A DNA stretch of 64,000 bases from Alicyclobacillus mali NBRC 102425 (GCF_001570745.1 NZ_BCSG01000012.1:1-64000), one strand, 5' to 3'; counted from the stretch's first letter, positions 45,742 through 55,292 are shown. The notes: a model not told the origin generated them from the letters alone. Numbers and translations: made by a program.

Positions 45742-47790
45742 ATGGCCAAGTGGTTGAAGCGGACCGATCTGATGGTTATGCTGTTTGTCCTTTGGACCAT
45801 CGTGATGATCGTCATTCCCATTCCGCGCCCGCTGTTGGACGTGCTGATTCTGTTCAACATGTTCGTGTCCATGACCATTCTTCTCGTCGCCATGAACACG
45901 TCCGAGCCGCTCGAGTTTTCCATTTTTCCGTCGCTGCTCCTGGTCACCACGCTGTATCGACTGTCGCTCAACATCTCGACGACGCGGCTCATCCTGAGCC
46001 AGGGCAACGCGGGGGCCGTCATTCAGACCTTCGGCAATTTCGTCATCGGAAACAACCCGGTCGTCGGATTTATCGTGTTCCTCATCATCATTGTGGTGCA
46101 ATACGTGGTCATTACGCGCGGAGCGGAGCGCGTGGCGGAGGTGGCGGCCCGCTTCACGCTCGACGCGATGCCAGGCAAACAGCTCGCCATTGACGCGGAT
46201 CTGAACGCCGGATTGATTCAGGAGGCCGAGGCGCGCAGGCGGCGCGAGAAAATTCAGCAGGAGGCCGACTTTTACGGAGCGATGGACGGCGCTTCGAAGT
46301 TTGTGAAGGGCGACGCGATCGCGTCCATGGTCATCGTGGCCATCAACGTCGTCGCGGGGCTCATCATCGGCGTCGCGATGCAGCACGACTCGTTCAACGA
46401 GGCGTTGCACACGTACACGATGCTCTCGGTGGGCGACGGTTTGGTCAGCCAGATTCCTGCCCTCCTCCTGTCGACGGCCACGGGGCTCATGGTATCGCGC
46501 GCCGCCACAGACCAAAACATGGGCGCCGACGTGGTCAAGCAGGTCTTTGGATACGCCCGCGCCCTCTACGTGGTGAGCGGCGCCATGGTTTTGCTGGGCC
46601 TCATCACGCCCATTGGCCTCGTGCCCGTCATCCCTATCGCCGGCGGTGCAATCCTAATGGCTCGGCGGGCCGAGCGCGGTCGGGCGCAGGAGCAGAAGCG
46701 GGCGGAAGAGGAGAAGGCGCGGCAGAAGCGGTCCGAGGCGAAGAAGCCAGAGAACGTCTACCAACTCATCACGGTCGAGCCGGTAGAGTTCGAATTCGGC
46801 TATGGCCTCATCCCGCTGGTGGATGCGCGGCAGGGCGGGGATTTCATGGAGCGCGTCGCGATGATCCGAAGACAACTCGCCACGGATCTCGGCGTCGTGC
46901 TCCCCATGGTGCGCATGCGAGACAACGTGCTTCTCAAACCAACGCAGTATGTCATCAAGTTAAAAGGTGTTGAGGTCGCGCGAGGCGAAATTCTCATGGG
47001 ACACTGGCTCGCGCTGAGCCCCGGGGTGGACAACCCCGAAATCAAAGGCATTCCGACGAAGGACCCCACGTTCGGCCTGCCAGCGCTCTGGGTGACGGGC
47101 GAGATGAAGTTGCGCGCGGAGGCGAGTGGGTATACGGTCGTCGATCCGCCGTCTGTGATGGCCACGCACCTGACCGAGGTGCTTAGGCGCCACGCGCACG
47201 AGTTGCTTGGCCGCCAGCAGGTCAAGGAACTGCTCGAACATCTCAAACAGACGCACCCTGCGGTGGTGGACGACGTCTATCCCGGGACGCTTTCGCTCGG
47301 CCACATCCAGCGCGTGCTATGCAATCTGCTCGAAGAGGGCGTGCCCATTCGCGATCTCGTGACCATCCTCGAGGCGCTGGCCGACGCGGGCCGCCAGACG
47401 CAGGATGTGGATCAGCTCACCGAAAAGGTGCGCCAGCGTCTGTCGCGCCATATCTGCGCGCAATACATGCAGGGCGAAGACGGGCTCACGGTTCTCACGT
47501 TCGATCCGGCCCTCGAGCGAGAGATGCAGCAGGCTGTGGTGGAACAAGGCGGTTCCATGTCGATTGGCCTGGAACCCCACAGGGCGCAGGCGGTTTTTCG
47601 CAAGCTCAAGGAACTGTGGACCGATCTTCAGGGCACGGGCAAATCCCCCGTCCTGTTGGTGCATCCGCGGATCCGCCTCCCGCTCAGTCGCCTGCTGCGC
47701 CGTTACGTGCCCGACTTGCCCGTCCTGTCGTTTGCCGAATTGGATCCGTCCATCTCGATTCATAGCGGAGGCGTGGTGAATGTGACGTGA
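45742..47790 (+). CDS. flhA: Flagellar export protein FlhA
   Basis: A 682-residue export gate component. Eight membrane helices fill the first 310 residues, with the FHIPEP-like cytosolic loop region including DAMPGKQLAIDADLNAGLI (read as MPGKQLAIDADLNAG). The cytosolic half (about 330-682) binds substrates and chaperones. ATG 45742 follows GGGGAGGAGGTGA. It overlaps flhF by 4 bases. Confidence 0.97.
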   Translation: MAKWLKRTDLMVMLFVLWTIVMIVIPIPRPLLDVLILFNMFVSMTILLVAMNTSEPLEFSIFPSLLLVTTLYRLSLNISTTRLILSQGNAGAVIQTFGNFVIGNNPVVGFIVFLIIIVVQYVVITRGAERVAEVAARFTLDAMPGKQLAIDADLNAGLIQEAEARRRREKIQQEADFYGAMDGASKFVKGDAIASMVIVAINVVAGLIIGVAMQHDSFNEALHTYTMLSVGDGLVSQIPALLLSTATGLMVSRAATDQNMGADVVKQVFGYARALYVVSGAMVLLGLITPIGLVPVIPIAGGAILMARRAERGRAQEQKRAEEEKARQKRSEAKKPENVYQLITVEPVEFEFGYGLIPLVDARQGGDFMERVAMIRRQLATDLGVVLPMVRMRDNVLLKPTQYVIKLKGVEVARGEILMGHWLALSPGVDNPEIKGIPTKDPTFGLPALWVTGEMKLRAEASGYTVVDPPSVMATHLTEVLRRHAHELLGRQQVKELLEHLKQTHPAVVDDVYPGTLSLGHIQRVLCNLLEEGVPIRDLVTILEALADAGRQTQDVDQLTEKVRQRLSRHICAQYMQGEDGLTVLTFDPALEREMQQAVVEQGGSMSIGLEPHRAQAVFRKLKELWTDLQGTGKSPVLLVHPRIRLPLSRLLRRYVPDLPVLSFAELDPSISIHSGGVVNVT

Positions 47791-48935
47791 TCGTGCGCCG
47801 TTATGTCGTCAAGGAAATGCCGGAGGCCGTCGCGTCCATCCGACGCGAGCTGGGACAAGACGCGGTGATCCTGAGCACGCGGAATATCCGCGTGCGCAAG
47901 TGGCTCGGCCTTCGATCGGAGCGCCGCATCGAGGTGATGGCGGCGGCGAAGGAAGAACTCGCCGCCACCGCTGGGGCGAGCTTCGGCCAGGCGCTCAAAA
48001 GGGCGATGACGGACCCCGCCGCCGAACGCTCAAGTTCTTGGCAGGAGCCGCAGATGTGGTCACAGCTCGCCAGCGAAATCGCAGAAATCAAACAGATGCT
48101 CGCGGACGTTCGCACGCGCGAGCGCGAACCGATGCGCGCTGAGGTCGAGCCCCTCCTTCGGTGGCGGGGATTCCTGCAGGACGAGGGTGTGGATGGGGTG
48201 CTCGCGGATCGGTGGGCGCGCATGGCTATGGACCATCCACATCGCTCCTCATCCGGCACCGCCTCGGCCCAAGACCTCATTGGCGCGATTCAGGCCGATC
48301 TCGGCCCGCTCGCCCATCCATCCCCCATTCGGCGAGACAGCCGAATCGTGGCCTTCGTGGGGCCTACCGGCGTCGGCAAGACGACGACCATCGCCAAGAT
48401 CGCCGCGCTCCACGTGCTGGCTGGTCAGCGGCGCGTCGGCCTTCTGACCACCGATACGTTTCGCATTGCGGCGGTGGCGCAACTGAAGACGTACGCCGAG
48501 ATTCTAAACGTCCCGATTGCCATCGCGGATGAGCCGGACGAAGTTCCGTCTGCGCTGGCTTCGCTTGCAGCTTGCGATCTCGTCCTGGTGGACACCGCGG
48601 GGCGGAACTTCCTGAGCGCGGCCTCCATCGACCAGATCAAACGCGTCCTCGGACCCGTCGAGGCGGATGAGGTTCTGCTCGTCGTCTCGCTCGCCACGAA
48701 GCCGGCCGATGCACTGAAAGTCGCCAACATGGCGAAAACGCTGAACGTGGACAAGTTCATCTTCACGAAGCTGGATGAGACGCAATCCGTCGGCATGATC
48801 CCCAGCCTCGTGGCGCTTTGTCAGACGCCTGTCGCCTACGTGACCACTGGGCAGAACGTGCCGGACGATATCGACATCCTCTCCGTCCAGGACCTTCTGG
48901 CGGCGGCTTGGAAGGAGTTAAGCACCGATGGCTGA
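47787..48935 (+). CDS. flhF: Flagellar SRP-type GTPase FlhF
   Basis: A 382-residue SRP-family GTPase that sets flagellar position and number. Motifs: [15 protein letters not shown] (G1), TTDTFRIAAVAQLKTYA, VDTAGRN (G3) and TKLDET (G4). The N-terminal B domain is charged and variable. GTG 47787 overlaps the flhA stop; GGTGA lies before it. Confidence 0.95.
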   Translation: MIVRRYVVKEMPEAVASIRRELGQDAVILSTRNIRVRKWLGLRSERRIEVMAAAKEELAATAGASFGQALKRAMTDPAAERSSSWQEPQMWSQLASEIAEIKQMLADVRTREREPMRAEVEPLLRWRGFLQDEGVDGVLADRWARMAMDHPHRSSSGTASAQDLIGAIQADLGPLAHPSPIRRDSRIVAFVGPTGVGKTTTIAKIAALHVLAGQRRVGLLTTDTFRIAAVAQLKTYAEILNVPIAIADEPDEVPSALASLAACDLVLVDTAGRNFLSAASIDQIKRVLGPVEADEVLLVVSLATKPADALKVANMAKTLNVDKFIFTKLDETQSVGMIPSLVALCQTPVAYVTTGQNVPDDIDILSVQDLLAAAWKELSTDG

Positions 48936-49815
48936 TCAGGCGTCGCGCCTCCGAGAGCAGATGTCCCAGTGGATCCAGGCTCAGCAGTTGCATCGCGATG
49001 CGCCGCCGGAAGGGGACGAGGCACACGCGGGCGTTCTGTCCGCGCCCGTCTTTGCCGTGATGAGCGGGAAGGGGGGCGTAGGCAAGTCAAATTTGTGCGT
49101 GAACCTCGCGCTCGCATTCGCCGAAGACGAGATGCGGGTGCTTGTGATTGATGCAGACACCGGATTTGCCGATGTGGAAATTCTGTTTGACTCGACGCCC
49201 CTTCTCACGCTGTGTGACGTCGTCGCCGGTGCGTCGATGGAGGAGGCGCTGCTTGCGACGAGGCCGCACGTGGATCTTTTGGCAGGCGGCAGCGGGCGAT
49301 GTTTTGACGGGATCGGCGAGGACGGATGGGCACGGCTCTTGCGCGCCATCGCGCGTGTCTCGGCGCGATACGCATGGGTGCTCGTGGATTGCGCGCCCGG
49401 CGTGCACGCGCTGGCGGAGCGAATGCTGAAATTCGGAGCCACACCCATCTGCGTGGTGACACCAGAGCCGACCGCTATCACGGATGGCTATGCGCTGTTG
49501 AAATGGATGCACGTCAAAAACCTTGGCGCCGAGCCGTGGCTCGTCGTCAACCGGGCGAAATCGAAGGCGGAGGCGGATGATACAGCCTCGCGGCTGGTGG
49601 ATGCCGCGGAGAGATTTCTGAAGATGCGCGTTGTGTACGCCGGGTGGATCCGGGACGATCCGGCTGTGGTCAAGAGCGTCATGGCGCGCCGTCCGCTCCT
49701 GCAGCTCTCGCCGGGATCGCCCGCCGCGTCGAATTATCGCCAATTGGCTCGTTGGATTCGGGCATGTGGTCAGACGTTCGGCGGCGATGCGGGTGCGAAA
49801 GGAGCTGCGCGATGA
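48928..49815 (+). CDS. flhG: Flagellar number regulator FlhG (YlxH), MinD-type ATPase
   Basis: A 295-residue ParA/MinD-like ATPase that works with FlhF and FliM/FliY. MSGKGGVGKS is the deviant Walker A, DADTGFADVEIL the second block. An N-terminal segment (about 1-35, QMSQWIQAQQ) may contact FlhF. It overlaps flhF and cheB. Confidence 0.94.
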   Translation: MADQASRLREQMSQWIQAQQLHRDAPPEGDEAHAGVLSAPVFAVMSGKGGVGKSNLCVNLALAFAEDEMRVLVIDADTGFADVEILFDSTPLLTLCDVVAGASMEEALLATRPHVDLLAGGSGRCFDGIGEDGWARLLRAIARVSARYAWVLVDCAPGVHALAERMLKFGATPICVVTPEPTAITDGYALLKWMHVKNLGAEPWLVVNRAKSKAEADDTASRLVDAAERFLKMRVVYAGWIRDDPAVVKSVMARRPLLQLSPGSPAASNYRQLARWIRACGQTFGGDAGAKGAAR

Positions 49816-50411
49816 GCGGCTGGAATGGTGCCGTCCGAACCATCATTGCCATCGGCGCTTCCACGGGAGGGCCAGCGGCAGTTGCGGCCATCCTGCGCGA
49901 GCTTCCCCGTCTCCGCGCATGCGCGGTCGTGATCGCGCAGCATCTGCCTGGGAATTTCACGGCATCGTTTGCCGAGCGGCTGGACGCGCAAAGCGCCTGG
50001 ACGGTGCGCGAGGCGAGGAGCGGCTTGGAAGTGGAGGAAGCGTGTTGCTATATCGCGCCCGGTGGCAGGAGAACCGAAATTGTGGCGGACGGCGATGGAC
50101 TTCGCTGCGCCGTTCGGCCCCCGGCGAAGGCGGACGTTTATCTACCTTCTATTGACGCGCTGTTTGCGAGCGTCGCGCGCCTGTCAAAGGTCTGGACCAT
50201 CGGGGTTCTGTTAACGGGCATGGGGCGGGACGGGGTAGAGGGTCTCAGAGCGATTCGAGAATCCGGGGGATTTGCCATCGCGGAAGCCGCCGAGACGGCT
50301 GTGGTCGACGGCATGCCGCGCAGGGCGAGAGAAGCGGGATTCGTGGACGAGATTATCCCGCTCGGGGCCCTTGCTCGACGGTTGACTGAGCTGTGTCAGG
50401 GCAGGAGGTGA
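49812..50411 (+). CDS. cheB: CheB methylesterase catalytic domain without receiver domain
   Basis: A 199-residue protein made only of the CheB methylesterase/glutamine deamidase domain. The catalytic serine is S17 (GASTGG), histidine H44 (QHLP) and aspartate D140 (GMGRDGVEG); spacing fits full-length CheB. The N-terminal receiver domain (about 140 residues) is absent: ATG 49812 has AAAGGAG upstream and overlaps the flhG stop, and no receiver-like sequence lies before it. It should act on chemoreceptor methyl-esters without phosphorylation control of the usual kind. CheR is not in the window. Confidence 0.92.
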   Translation: MSGWNGAVRTIIAIGASTGGPAAVAAILRELPRLRACAVVIAQHLPGNFTASFAERLDAQSAWTVREARSGLEVEEACCYIAPGGRRTEIVADGDGLRCAVRPPAKADVYLPSIDALFASVARLSKVWTIGVLLTGMGRDGVEGLRAIRESGGFAIAEAAETAVVDGMPRRAREAGFVDEIIPLGALARRLTELCQGRR

Positions 50412-50415
50412 CACG

Positions 50416-52410
50416 GTGCAAGAGGCGTACTTGGAGGCTTTTTTGACCGAATCGATGGAAAATGTCGAACGCCTGGAGGCATTTTGTCTCACGCTGGAGC
50501 GAGAAGGCGCGAAGCCCGGTCTTCTGGATGAGATGTTTCGGGCTGCGCACACGTTGAAGGGCATGAGCGCCACGATGGGCTTCGACAAGTTGGCTGCCTT
50601 GACCCACCGCGCTGAGGATCTCCTGGGCGCACTGCGAGACGCGCGCGTTTCACTGGAGTCGCGACACGTGGATGCCCTTCTGTCGGCCGTGGACCGCATG
50701 CGTTCGAGGCTCCGAGCCGTCGCGGCCTCGTCCAAGGAGCCGGACGAGCCCGATGACGACGTGCTGGACATGCTCATGGACGCCCTTCGAGCCGGTGAGC
50801 AGGCGGGAGGTCATGGCGAGCCGGACCGTGTCCCTTTTGTCAACCTTTCCGAGTGGGCGAGGCAGGCCGCGGCAGAGGGCAAAGAGCTGTACCTCGTGCA
50901 TCTGCGCCTTGTGGAAGACTGCATCATGCCCGGCGTGCGGCTGGCCATGGCGTATCAGGCGATGAGGGAGGCGGCCACTTGGTTCGGCGCCCATCCCGAC
51001 GAAGCGCAGGTGATGGCAGGCCAGGCGGAGGGGCCGGAGGCGTTCGCGGCCGTCGCGGTGGCGCCCGGCGAGATCGAACGGCTGCGACAGGCCGTGCTTG
51101 ACATCACGGACATGGCGGCTTGCGACGTGTCGAAGGCGGACCTGCCGTCTGTCACGAGCAGCCACGATACGGCCACCGCGAAGACGCGCCCCGCGCTCGA
51201 AGCGCCCCAGCGCGCGCACGGCGGCAGCGGGCCGTCCGAAGCGATGGTCGACCTGCGAATGGATGCCACGCTCCGCGTGCCGATTCGCAAGGTGGATGCG
51301 CTGATGAATACGCTGAGCGATCTTGTCATCACGAAGACGCGGATTGCCACGCTCGTGCAAGCTCTCGGCGACGCAGAGCTGAAGGAGACCGTCGAGCGGC
51401 TGGATCGCCTCGTGGGAGAGATGCAGGATGGGTGGCTCCAGTTGCGAATGGTGCCCGTGGAAACCATCTTCCATCGTTATCCGCGCATGATGCGCGATCT
51501 GGAGCGGCGGCTGCAGCGGGAATTCGACTTCGTCATGACCGGACTCGAAACGGAGATGGACCGAGTGGTGCTGGAGGAGATGGGAGAGGTCATCGTGCAT
51601 CTCCTGCGCAATGCGGCCGATCACGGCTTGGAACCACCGGACGAGCGCGAGCGCTTGGGCAAGCCAAAGCGGGGTACTATTCGGCTGTCCGCGTACACGG
51701 CCGGCGGCCACGTGTATCTCGAGGTATCGGACGACGGCCGAGGAATTGACCGCCATCGCGTCCTCGAGACCGCCGTCGCCAAGGGGTGGGTCACCCTGGA
51801 AGAAGGCGCGGCGCTGCCGGATGAATCCGTCTACGCGCTTTTGTTTCGCCCGGGCTTCAGCACGGCGGAGCGCGTCTCGGACATCTCAGGCCGCGGCGTG
51901 GGCTTGGATGCTGTGCGGGACAAGGTCGAAGCGCTCGGCGGTCAGATCCGGCTGGATTCATCTCCCGGCGCTGGTTCGACGTTCACCATCGAGCTTCCGC
52001 TGACGCTCGCCATCCTGTCGGCGCTGTTGGTGTCCGTGCGCGGGCAGGTGTTCGCCATTCCCACCGCGAATGTGGACGAGGTGCGGAAAATCACGCGAGA
52101 CGATGTTCGCCACGTGCAGGAACGACCGGTTCTCAGCGATGACGAGGGAATCGTGCCCGTTGTGGACCTTGCGTCTCGATTGGCATTGGGGCCTCGCAGC
52201 GATTCGTATCCTCAGACTGCAATTCTCTGCCGTGAAGGGAAGCGAAGGCTTGCGCTCATCGTCGATCACGTCTTGGATGAGCTCGAAATTGTCAACAAGC
52301 CGCTCGGACGATACCTCGAGGACGTACGGGAATTCGCTGGCGCCACCGTTCTCGGGGACGGTCGGGTGTCGCTGATTCTCGATGTTCGCGCGATGGCAAA
52401 TCCGGCGTAG
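50416..52410 (+). CDS. cheA: Chemotaxis histidine kinase CheA
   Basis: A 664-residue kinase. P1 has phospho-acceptor H45 (AAHTLKG); a P2-like domain follows (about 145-245), then dimerisation P3 (KVDALMNTLSDLVITKTRI in pieces), the ATPase P4 (HLLRNAADHGLEPP as N box, DDGRGID, FSTAERVSDISGRGVGLDAV in pieces) and a CheW-like P5 at the end. GTG 50416 follows AGGAGGTGA. Confidence 0.96.
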   Translation: MQEAYLEAFLTESMENVERLEAFCLTLEREGAKPGLLDEMFRAAHTLKGMSATMGFDKLAALTHRAEDLLGALRDARVSLESRHVDALLSAVDRMRSRLRAVAASSKEPDEPDDDVLDMLMDALRAGEQAGGHGEPDRVPFVNLSEWARQAAAEGKELYLVHLRLVEDCIMPGVRLAMAYQAMREAATWFGAHPDEAQVMAGQAEGPEAFAAVAVAPGEIERLRQAVLDITDMAACDVSKADLPSVTSSHDTATAKTRPALEAPQRAHGGSGPSEAMVDLRMDATLRVPIRKVDALMNTLSDLVITKTRIATLVQALGDAELKETVERLDRLVGEMQDGWLQLRMVPVETIFHRYPRMMRDLERRLQREFDFVMTGLETEMDRVVLEEMGEVIVHLLRNAADHGLEPPDERERLGKPKRGTIRLSAYTAGGHVYLEVSDDGRGIDRHRVLETAVAKGWVTLEEGAALPDESVYALLFRPGFSTAERVSDISGRGVGLDAVRDKVEALGGQIRLDSSPGAGSTFTIELPLTLAILSALLVSVRGQVFAIPTANVDEVRKITRDDVRHVQERPVLSDDEGIVPVVDLASRLALGPRSDSYPQTAILCREGKRRLALIVDHVLDELEIVNKPLGRYLEDVREFAGATVLGDGRVSLILDVRAMANPA

Positions 52411-52427
52411 GGCGAAGGAGGGGTTCT

Positions 52428-52895
52428 GTGGATTCGTACGTGGTCATGCGAGTGGGTTCGGAACGGTACGCCGCGCACGTCGCCCAGGTGAGGTCCGTCG
52501 AACGGGTGGGCGATATCACGCCTGTGCCGCGCACCTTGCCTTTCATCAAGGGCGTGATGCACCTGCGAGGTGCCATTGTTCCCGTCATTGACCTGGCGGA
52601 GCGCGTCGGCTTGACTCGCGCGGCGGATGGCGACGAGGAGGACCGGCGAATCGTCGTCGCGGAGGTGGACGAGATGGCCGTCGGCATGCTCGTTGACGCG
52701 GTGGAGGATGTCGTGTCCATCGCGCCCGAGGCTATCGAACCGCCGCCTTCCGTCGTGGGCGGGCTGGAGGCCGTCTATCTCCGCGGCGTGGCGCGATGGG
52801 GGGAACATCTTCTCGTTCTTCTGAACCTCGAGCGGGTCTTTTCGGCCGTTGAAACGGAGCAACTTAGACAGGTGGAAAAGTTGGTGCACGGATGA
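52428..52895 (+). CDS. cheW: Chemotaxis coupling protein CheW
   Basis: A 155-residue adapter linking receptors to CheA. The pattern RVGSERYAAHVAQVRSVERV, then TLPFIKGVMHLRGAIVPVIDL in pieces, is typical. GTG 52428 follows GAAGGAGGGG. It overlaps cheC by ATGA. Confidence 0.95.
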   Translation: MDSYVVMRVGSERYAAHVAQVRSVERVGDITPVPRTLPFIKGVMHLRGAIVPVIDLAERVGLTRAADGDEEDRRIVVAEVDEMAVGMLVDAVEDVVSIAPEAIEPPPSVVGGLEAVYLRGVARWGEHLLVLLNLERVFSAVETEQLRQVEKLVHG

Positions 52896-53512
52896 ATCCT
52901 TATGATCTCAGCGCTGCTGATCTCGACGCCCTGAGGGAATTTGGCAACATCGGCGCGGGCCACGCAGCGACCGCGTTTTCCACGCTCTTAGGGGGCGTCG
53001 TGCGCATGTCCGTCACCGATGCGCGCCTGTGTCCGTTCGGAGAGGTTGTCGAAGTCGTCGGCGGCAGCGACACGCTGGTCATCGCCGTGTATATCCGGAT
53101 TGAAGGCGAGATCGAGGGCAACATGTTTGTCGTGCTGTCCCCCGAAAGCGCGGAGCGCTTGCTGAATCAGCTGATTCCAGGACGAACACCGGGCGACCCG
53201 TATGGCGAAATGGAGTATTCGGCGCTGGGAGAGGTCGGCAACATCCTTTCCGGCGCTTACGTCGCTGCGATTTCCGATCTGTGCGGTTTTCGGATGACGC
53301 AGTCGATCCCGGCCGTCGCCATGGATATGGCGTCGGCGCTCCTCGACATCGGGCTCATGTACGGGAGCGGAGAGGATAACCAGGTGCTTCTCATCTCGAC
53401 CAGGCTTACGCACGGGGGGCGCGAGATTCAAGCGTATTTTTTCCTCCTGCCTGATTTCCATAGCTCATCGGAACTCTTCGATAACCTGCGAGGAAAGATG
53501 TCAAGTGGTTGA
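52892..53512 (+). CDS. cheC: CheY-P phosphatase CheC
   Basis: A 206-residue phosphatase with both active-site repeats: REFGNIGAGHAA and GEVGNILSGAY, each with glutamate and asparagine. It partners CheD, whose gene overlaps by 8 bases. Confidence 0.95.
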   Translation: MNPYDLSAADLDALREFGNIGAGHAATAFSTLLGGVVRMSVTDARLCPFGEVVEVVGGSDTLVIAVYIRIEGEIEGNMFVVLSPESAERLLNQLIPGRTPGDPYGEMEYSALGEVGNILSGAYVAAISDLCGFRMTQSIPAVAMDMASALLDIGLMYGSGEDNQVLLISTRLTHGGREIQAYFFLLPDFHSSSELFDNLRGKMSSG

Positions 53513-53993
53513 GGACCGGGCGGAGATCCGCGTGGGGATTGCCGAGGGAGCCATCATGCGCGGGCCGGGCCGGCTCGTGACTGCGGGTCTTGGGTCGTGT
53601 GTCGGTGTGGTGATTTACGACGCCGAGGCTCGGCTTGCGGGATTGGCGCACGTGATGCTTCCCGGGAGTCCGTCTCCTGTCACGAATGTGCCGCAGAAAT
53701 ATGCGGACACCGCGATTGACTGGCTCGTTCGCGAGATGATGCGAGCGGGCGCGAGTCGACTTCGGCTTCGAGCAAAATACGCCGGTGGCGCACAAATGTT
53801 TCAGGGCGTGAAGATGGAGGCGCTTCGCATTGGCGAGCGGAACGTGCAGGCAGTGCAGAAGGAACTCGCGGATCGCGGGATTCTTGTGGAGGGAACGGAC
53901 GTCGGCGGTCATCAAGGTAGAACTGTGTGGTTTGAGATGCCGTCCTGCCTACTGACCGTTCGGACAGCCCGAGGAGACATGCGCATGCTCTGA
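53505..53993 (+). CDS. cheD: Chemoreceptor glutamine deamidase CheD
   Basis: A 162-residue deamidase. GLGSCVGVVIYD holds the catalytic cysteine and LAHVMLP the histidine. It modifies receptors and binds CheC. In B. subtilis sigD follows; here the next gene starts after about 20 bases and is not a sigma factor. Confidence 0.95.
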   Translation: MVEDRAEIRVGIAEGAIMRGPGRLVTAGLGSCVGVVIYDAEARLAGLAHVMLPGSPSPVTNVPQKYADTAIDWLVREMMRAGASRLRLRAKYAGGAQMFQGVKMEALRIGERNVQAVQKELADRGILVEGTDVGGHQGRTVWFEMPSCLLTVRTARGDMRML

Positions 53994-54014
53994 GACACGA
54001 AGGGAGGTATGGAG

Positions 54015-54611
54015 GTGTGGGAGACGCTCATTTTGGCCCTGGTCTGCGTGGTGCTCTTTGCCATGCTGTACGCGATCAGCGGGGCCTGGAAAACACACCC
54101 TGGCGCGAAGGGTTTCATCCGCTGGGTGCTTGCACAAATTCGGTCGGGCGGCCCACGGTCGGGGATGGCGGCACCGTCGAGAATGGCGACGGATAGACCA
54201 TGGCGCGCCGACCGCGGGGCAAGCAGCCATCCGAACGCCGACGAGTCTTCGCGAGTGGCTGCCGCAATTCAAGTCCTCGAGGAAATGTACCAGGAATGGG
54301 ACCAGCGGAGCCGCGAGCTCGAGGCACGGATTCGGGTCCTGGAGACGGCATTGGCTCGGCTGAGCACGATACCCGCGGAGGCCGAGCGCGACGTCGAGCG
54401 GGCACCGGTCGCATTGGGGCATGAACCTGGAAGTGAGCTGACCCCGGGCGAGGTCACTCGGGAGACGTTGTACTTTTCCATTCTGGATCTCCTGCACGAG
54501 GGTCGGACGCACGACGAGATTCGTGCCTTGCTCGGGGTGTCGGCGGACGAGATCGCGGCCGTCGAGAAGCTGATGCGCACCGCAGGGCGTGCTGAGTCCG
54601 GTCTACATTGA
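54015..54611 (+). CDS. SwrB-like protein (DUF6115-type), last gene of fla/che operon
   Basis: A 198-residue protein with one N-terminal membrane helix (about 4-21), a coiled coil (about 82-118) and a C-terminal helix-turn-helix-like block (ILDLLHEGRTHDEIRALLGVS). This build and place match SwrB/YlxL of B. subtilis, which promotes basal-body assembly. GGGAGG lies seven bases before GTG 54015; the ATG at 54009 is too close to it. Sequence likeness is limited to the C-terminal block, so the call is moderate. Confidence 0.7.
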   Translation: MWETLILALVCVVLFAMLYAISGAWKTHPGAKGFIRWVLAQIRSGGPRSGMAAPSRMATDRPWRADRGASSHPNADESSRVAAAIQVLEEMYQEWDQRSRELEARIRVLETALARLSTIPAEAERDVERAPVALGHEPGSELTPGEVTRETLYFSILDLLHEGRTHDEIRALLGVSADEIAAVEKLMRTAGRAESGLH

Positions 54612-54960
54612 CGGATGAGGACGGACGTGGAGATGGTGTGAACGTGCCTCTCGCTCGTCACTCCGTCACCGCAACATGCCATCCCCGCGTACGATGGACC
54701 ATCGCAGCGCGCGACCGGCTGCCCGTGACAGGTTTGTGGCAGCCGAGCGACGAGGTGAGGGGACGCGGATGAGGATGCGGACGAGATGGAAGCGCCGCGC
54801 CGCGCGAGGGTGCGCAGGATTCTGTGAATCGAACGCGTGGATCGCGCCTTCGCTGAGGCGCGGCAAACGGAACCGCGACATTGGCTGTACGGCATTTCAA
54901 GAGGACGGCGGCACGCCAGGCGACGTCGATCCGCGCGCCACAAGCGGATCCGAGGTGGGC
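54612..54960 (+). other. Gap with no convincing gene
   Basis: A 349-base stretch between the fla/che operon and the first 92-codon gene. A frame is open from 54676 into that gene, with GAGGTGAGGGG before an ATG at 54769, so a longer N-terminus is possible. Its translation is arginine-rich and not conserved-looking. I see no sigD remnant, tRNA or clear terminator here. Confidence 0.5.
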
Positions 54961-55239
54961 ATGGAGAGCCATCCGGCGAAGACGTCCGGTGAGGCCTCTC
55001 TTTTCGGCCGGCTTACGTCGCGGGAGATTCACGTGGGCGATGTCATCACCGTGTATATCCTCGGTTCGGGGTCTTTCCATGGGGGATTCACGGGCGTGGT
55101 GCTGAAGTCAACCCCTTCTCATCTACATCTTGGGCTCTTTGGGCACGAGGACGCGTCGAACGGTCCCGAGCGCCCCATCGTGGCCGAGGCCATCATTCGC
55201 TACGATCACGTCTCCTGTGTGGTGCGCCGCCTCGCATGA
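54961..55239 (+). CDS. 92-residue protein of unknown function, paralogue A
   Basis: A 92-residue protein starting at ATG 54961 behind GAGGTGGG. The core pattern R-E-I-H-V-G-D-V-I-T-V then G-G-F-T-G-V-V and L-H-L matches the opposite-strand protein at 55293-55571, which is also 92 residues. By its alternating hydrophobic strands and central glycines it could be a small beta-barrel (SH3/Sm-like), but the family is unrecognised. Longer starts upstream are possible. Confidence 0.65.
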   Translation: MESHPAKTSGEASLFGRLTSREIHVGDVITVYILGSGSFHGGFTGVVLKSTPSHLHLGLFGHEDASNGPERPIVAEAIIRYDHVSCVVRRLA

Positions 55240-55242
55240 AAA

Positions 55243-55286
55243 CCCCACATGCGGGGGTGAGCGAGAGGGGCGCCCCTCTCGCTCAC
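55243..55286 (+). repeat. Palindrome between convergent paralogues, likely terminator
   Basis: Bases 55257-55271 and 55272-55286 are exact reverse complements with no spacer (30-base perfect palindrome, centre GGGGCGCCCC). A smaller hairpin CCCC/GGGG (55243-55256) precedes it. There is no T tract, but the position between two gene ends suggests bidirectional termination or transcript protection. Confidence 0.7.
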
Positions 55287-55292
55287 GCGATT

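Noticed and set aside
45151-46515. 454-codon open frame on the minus strand
   Set aside because: Antisense to flhB and flhA; charged low-complexity product without a ribosome binding site.
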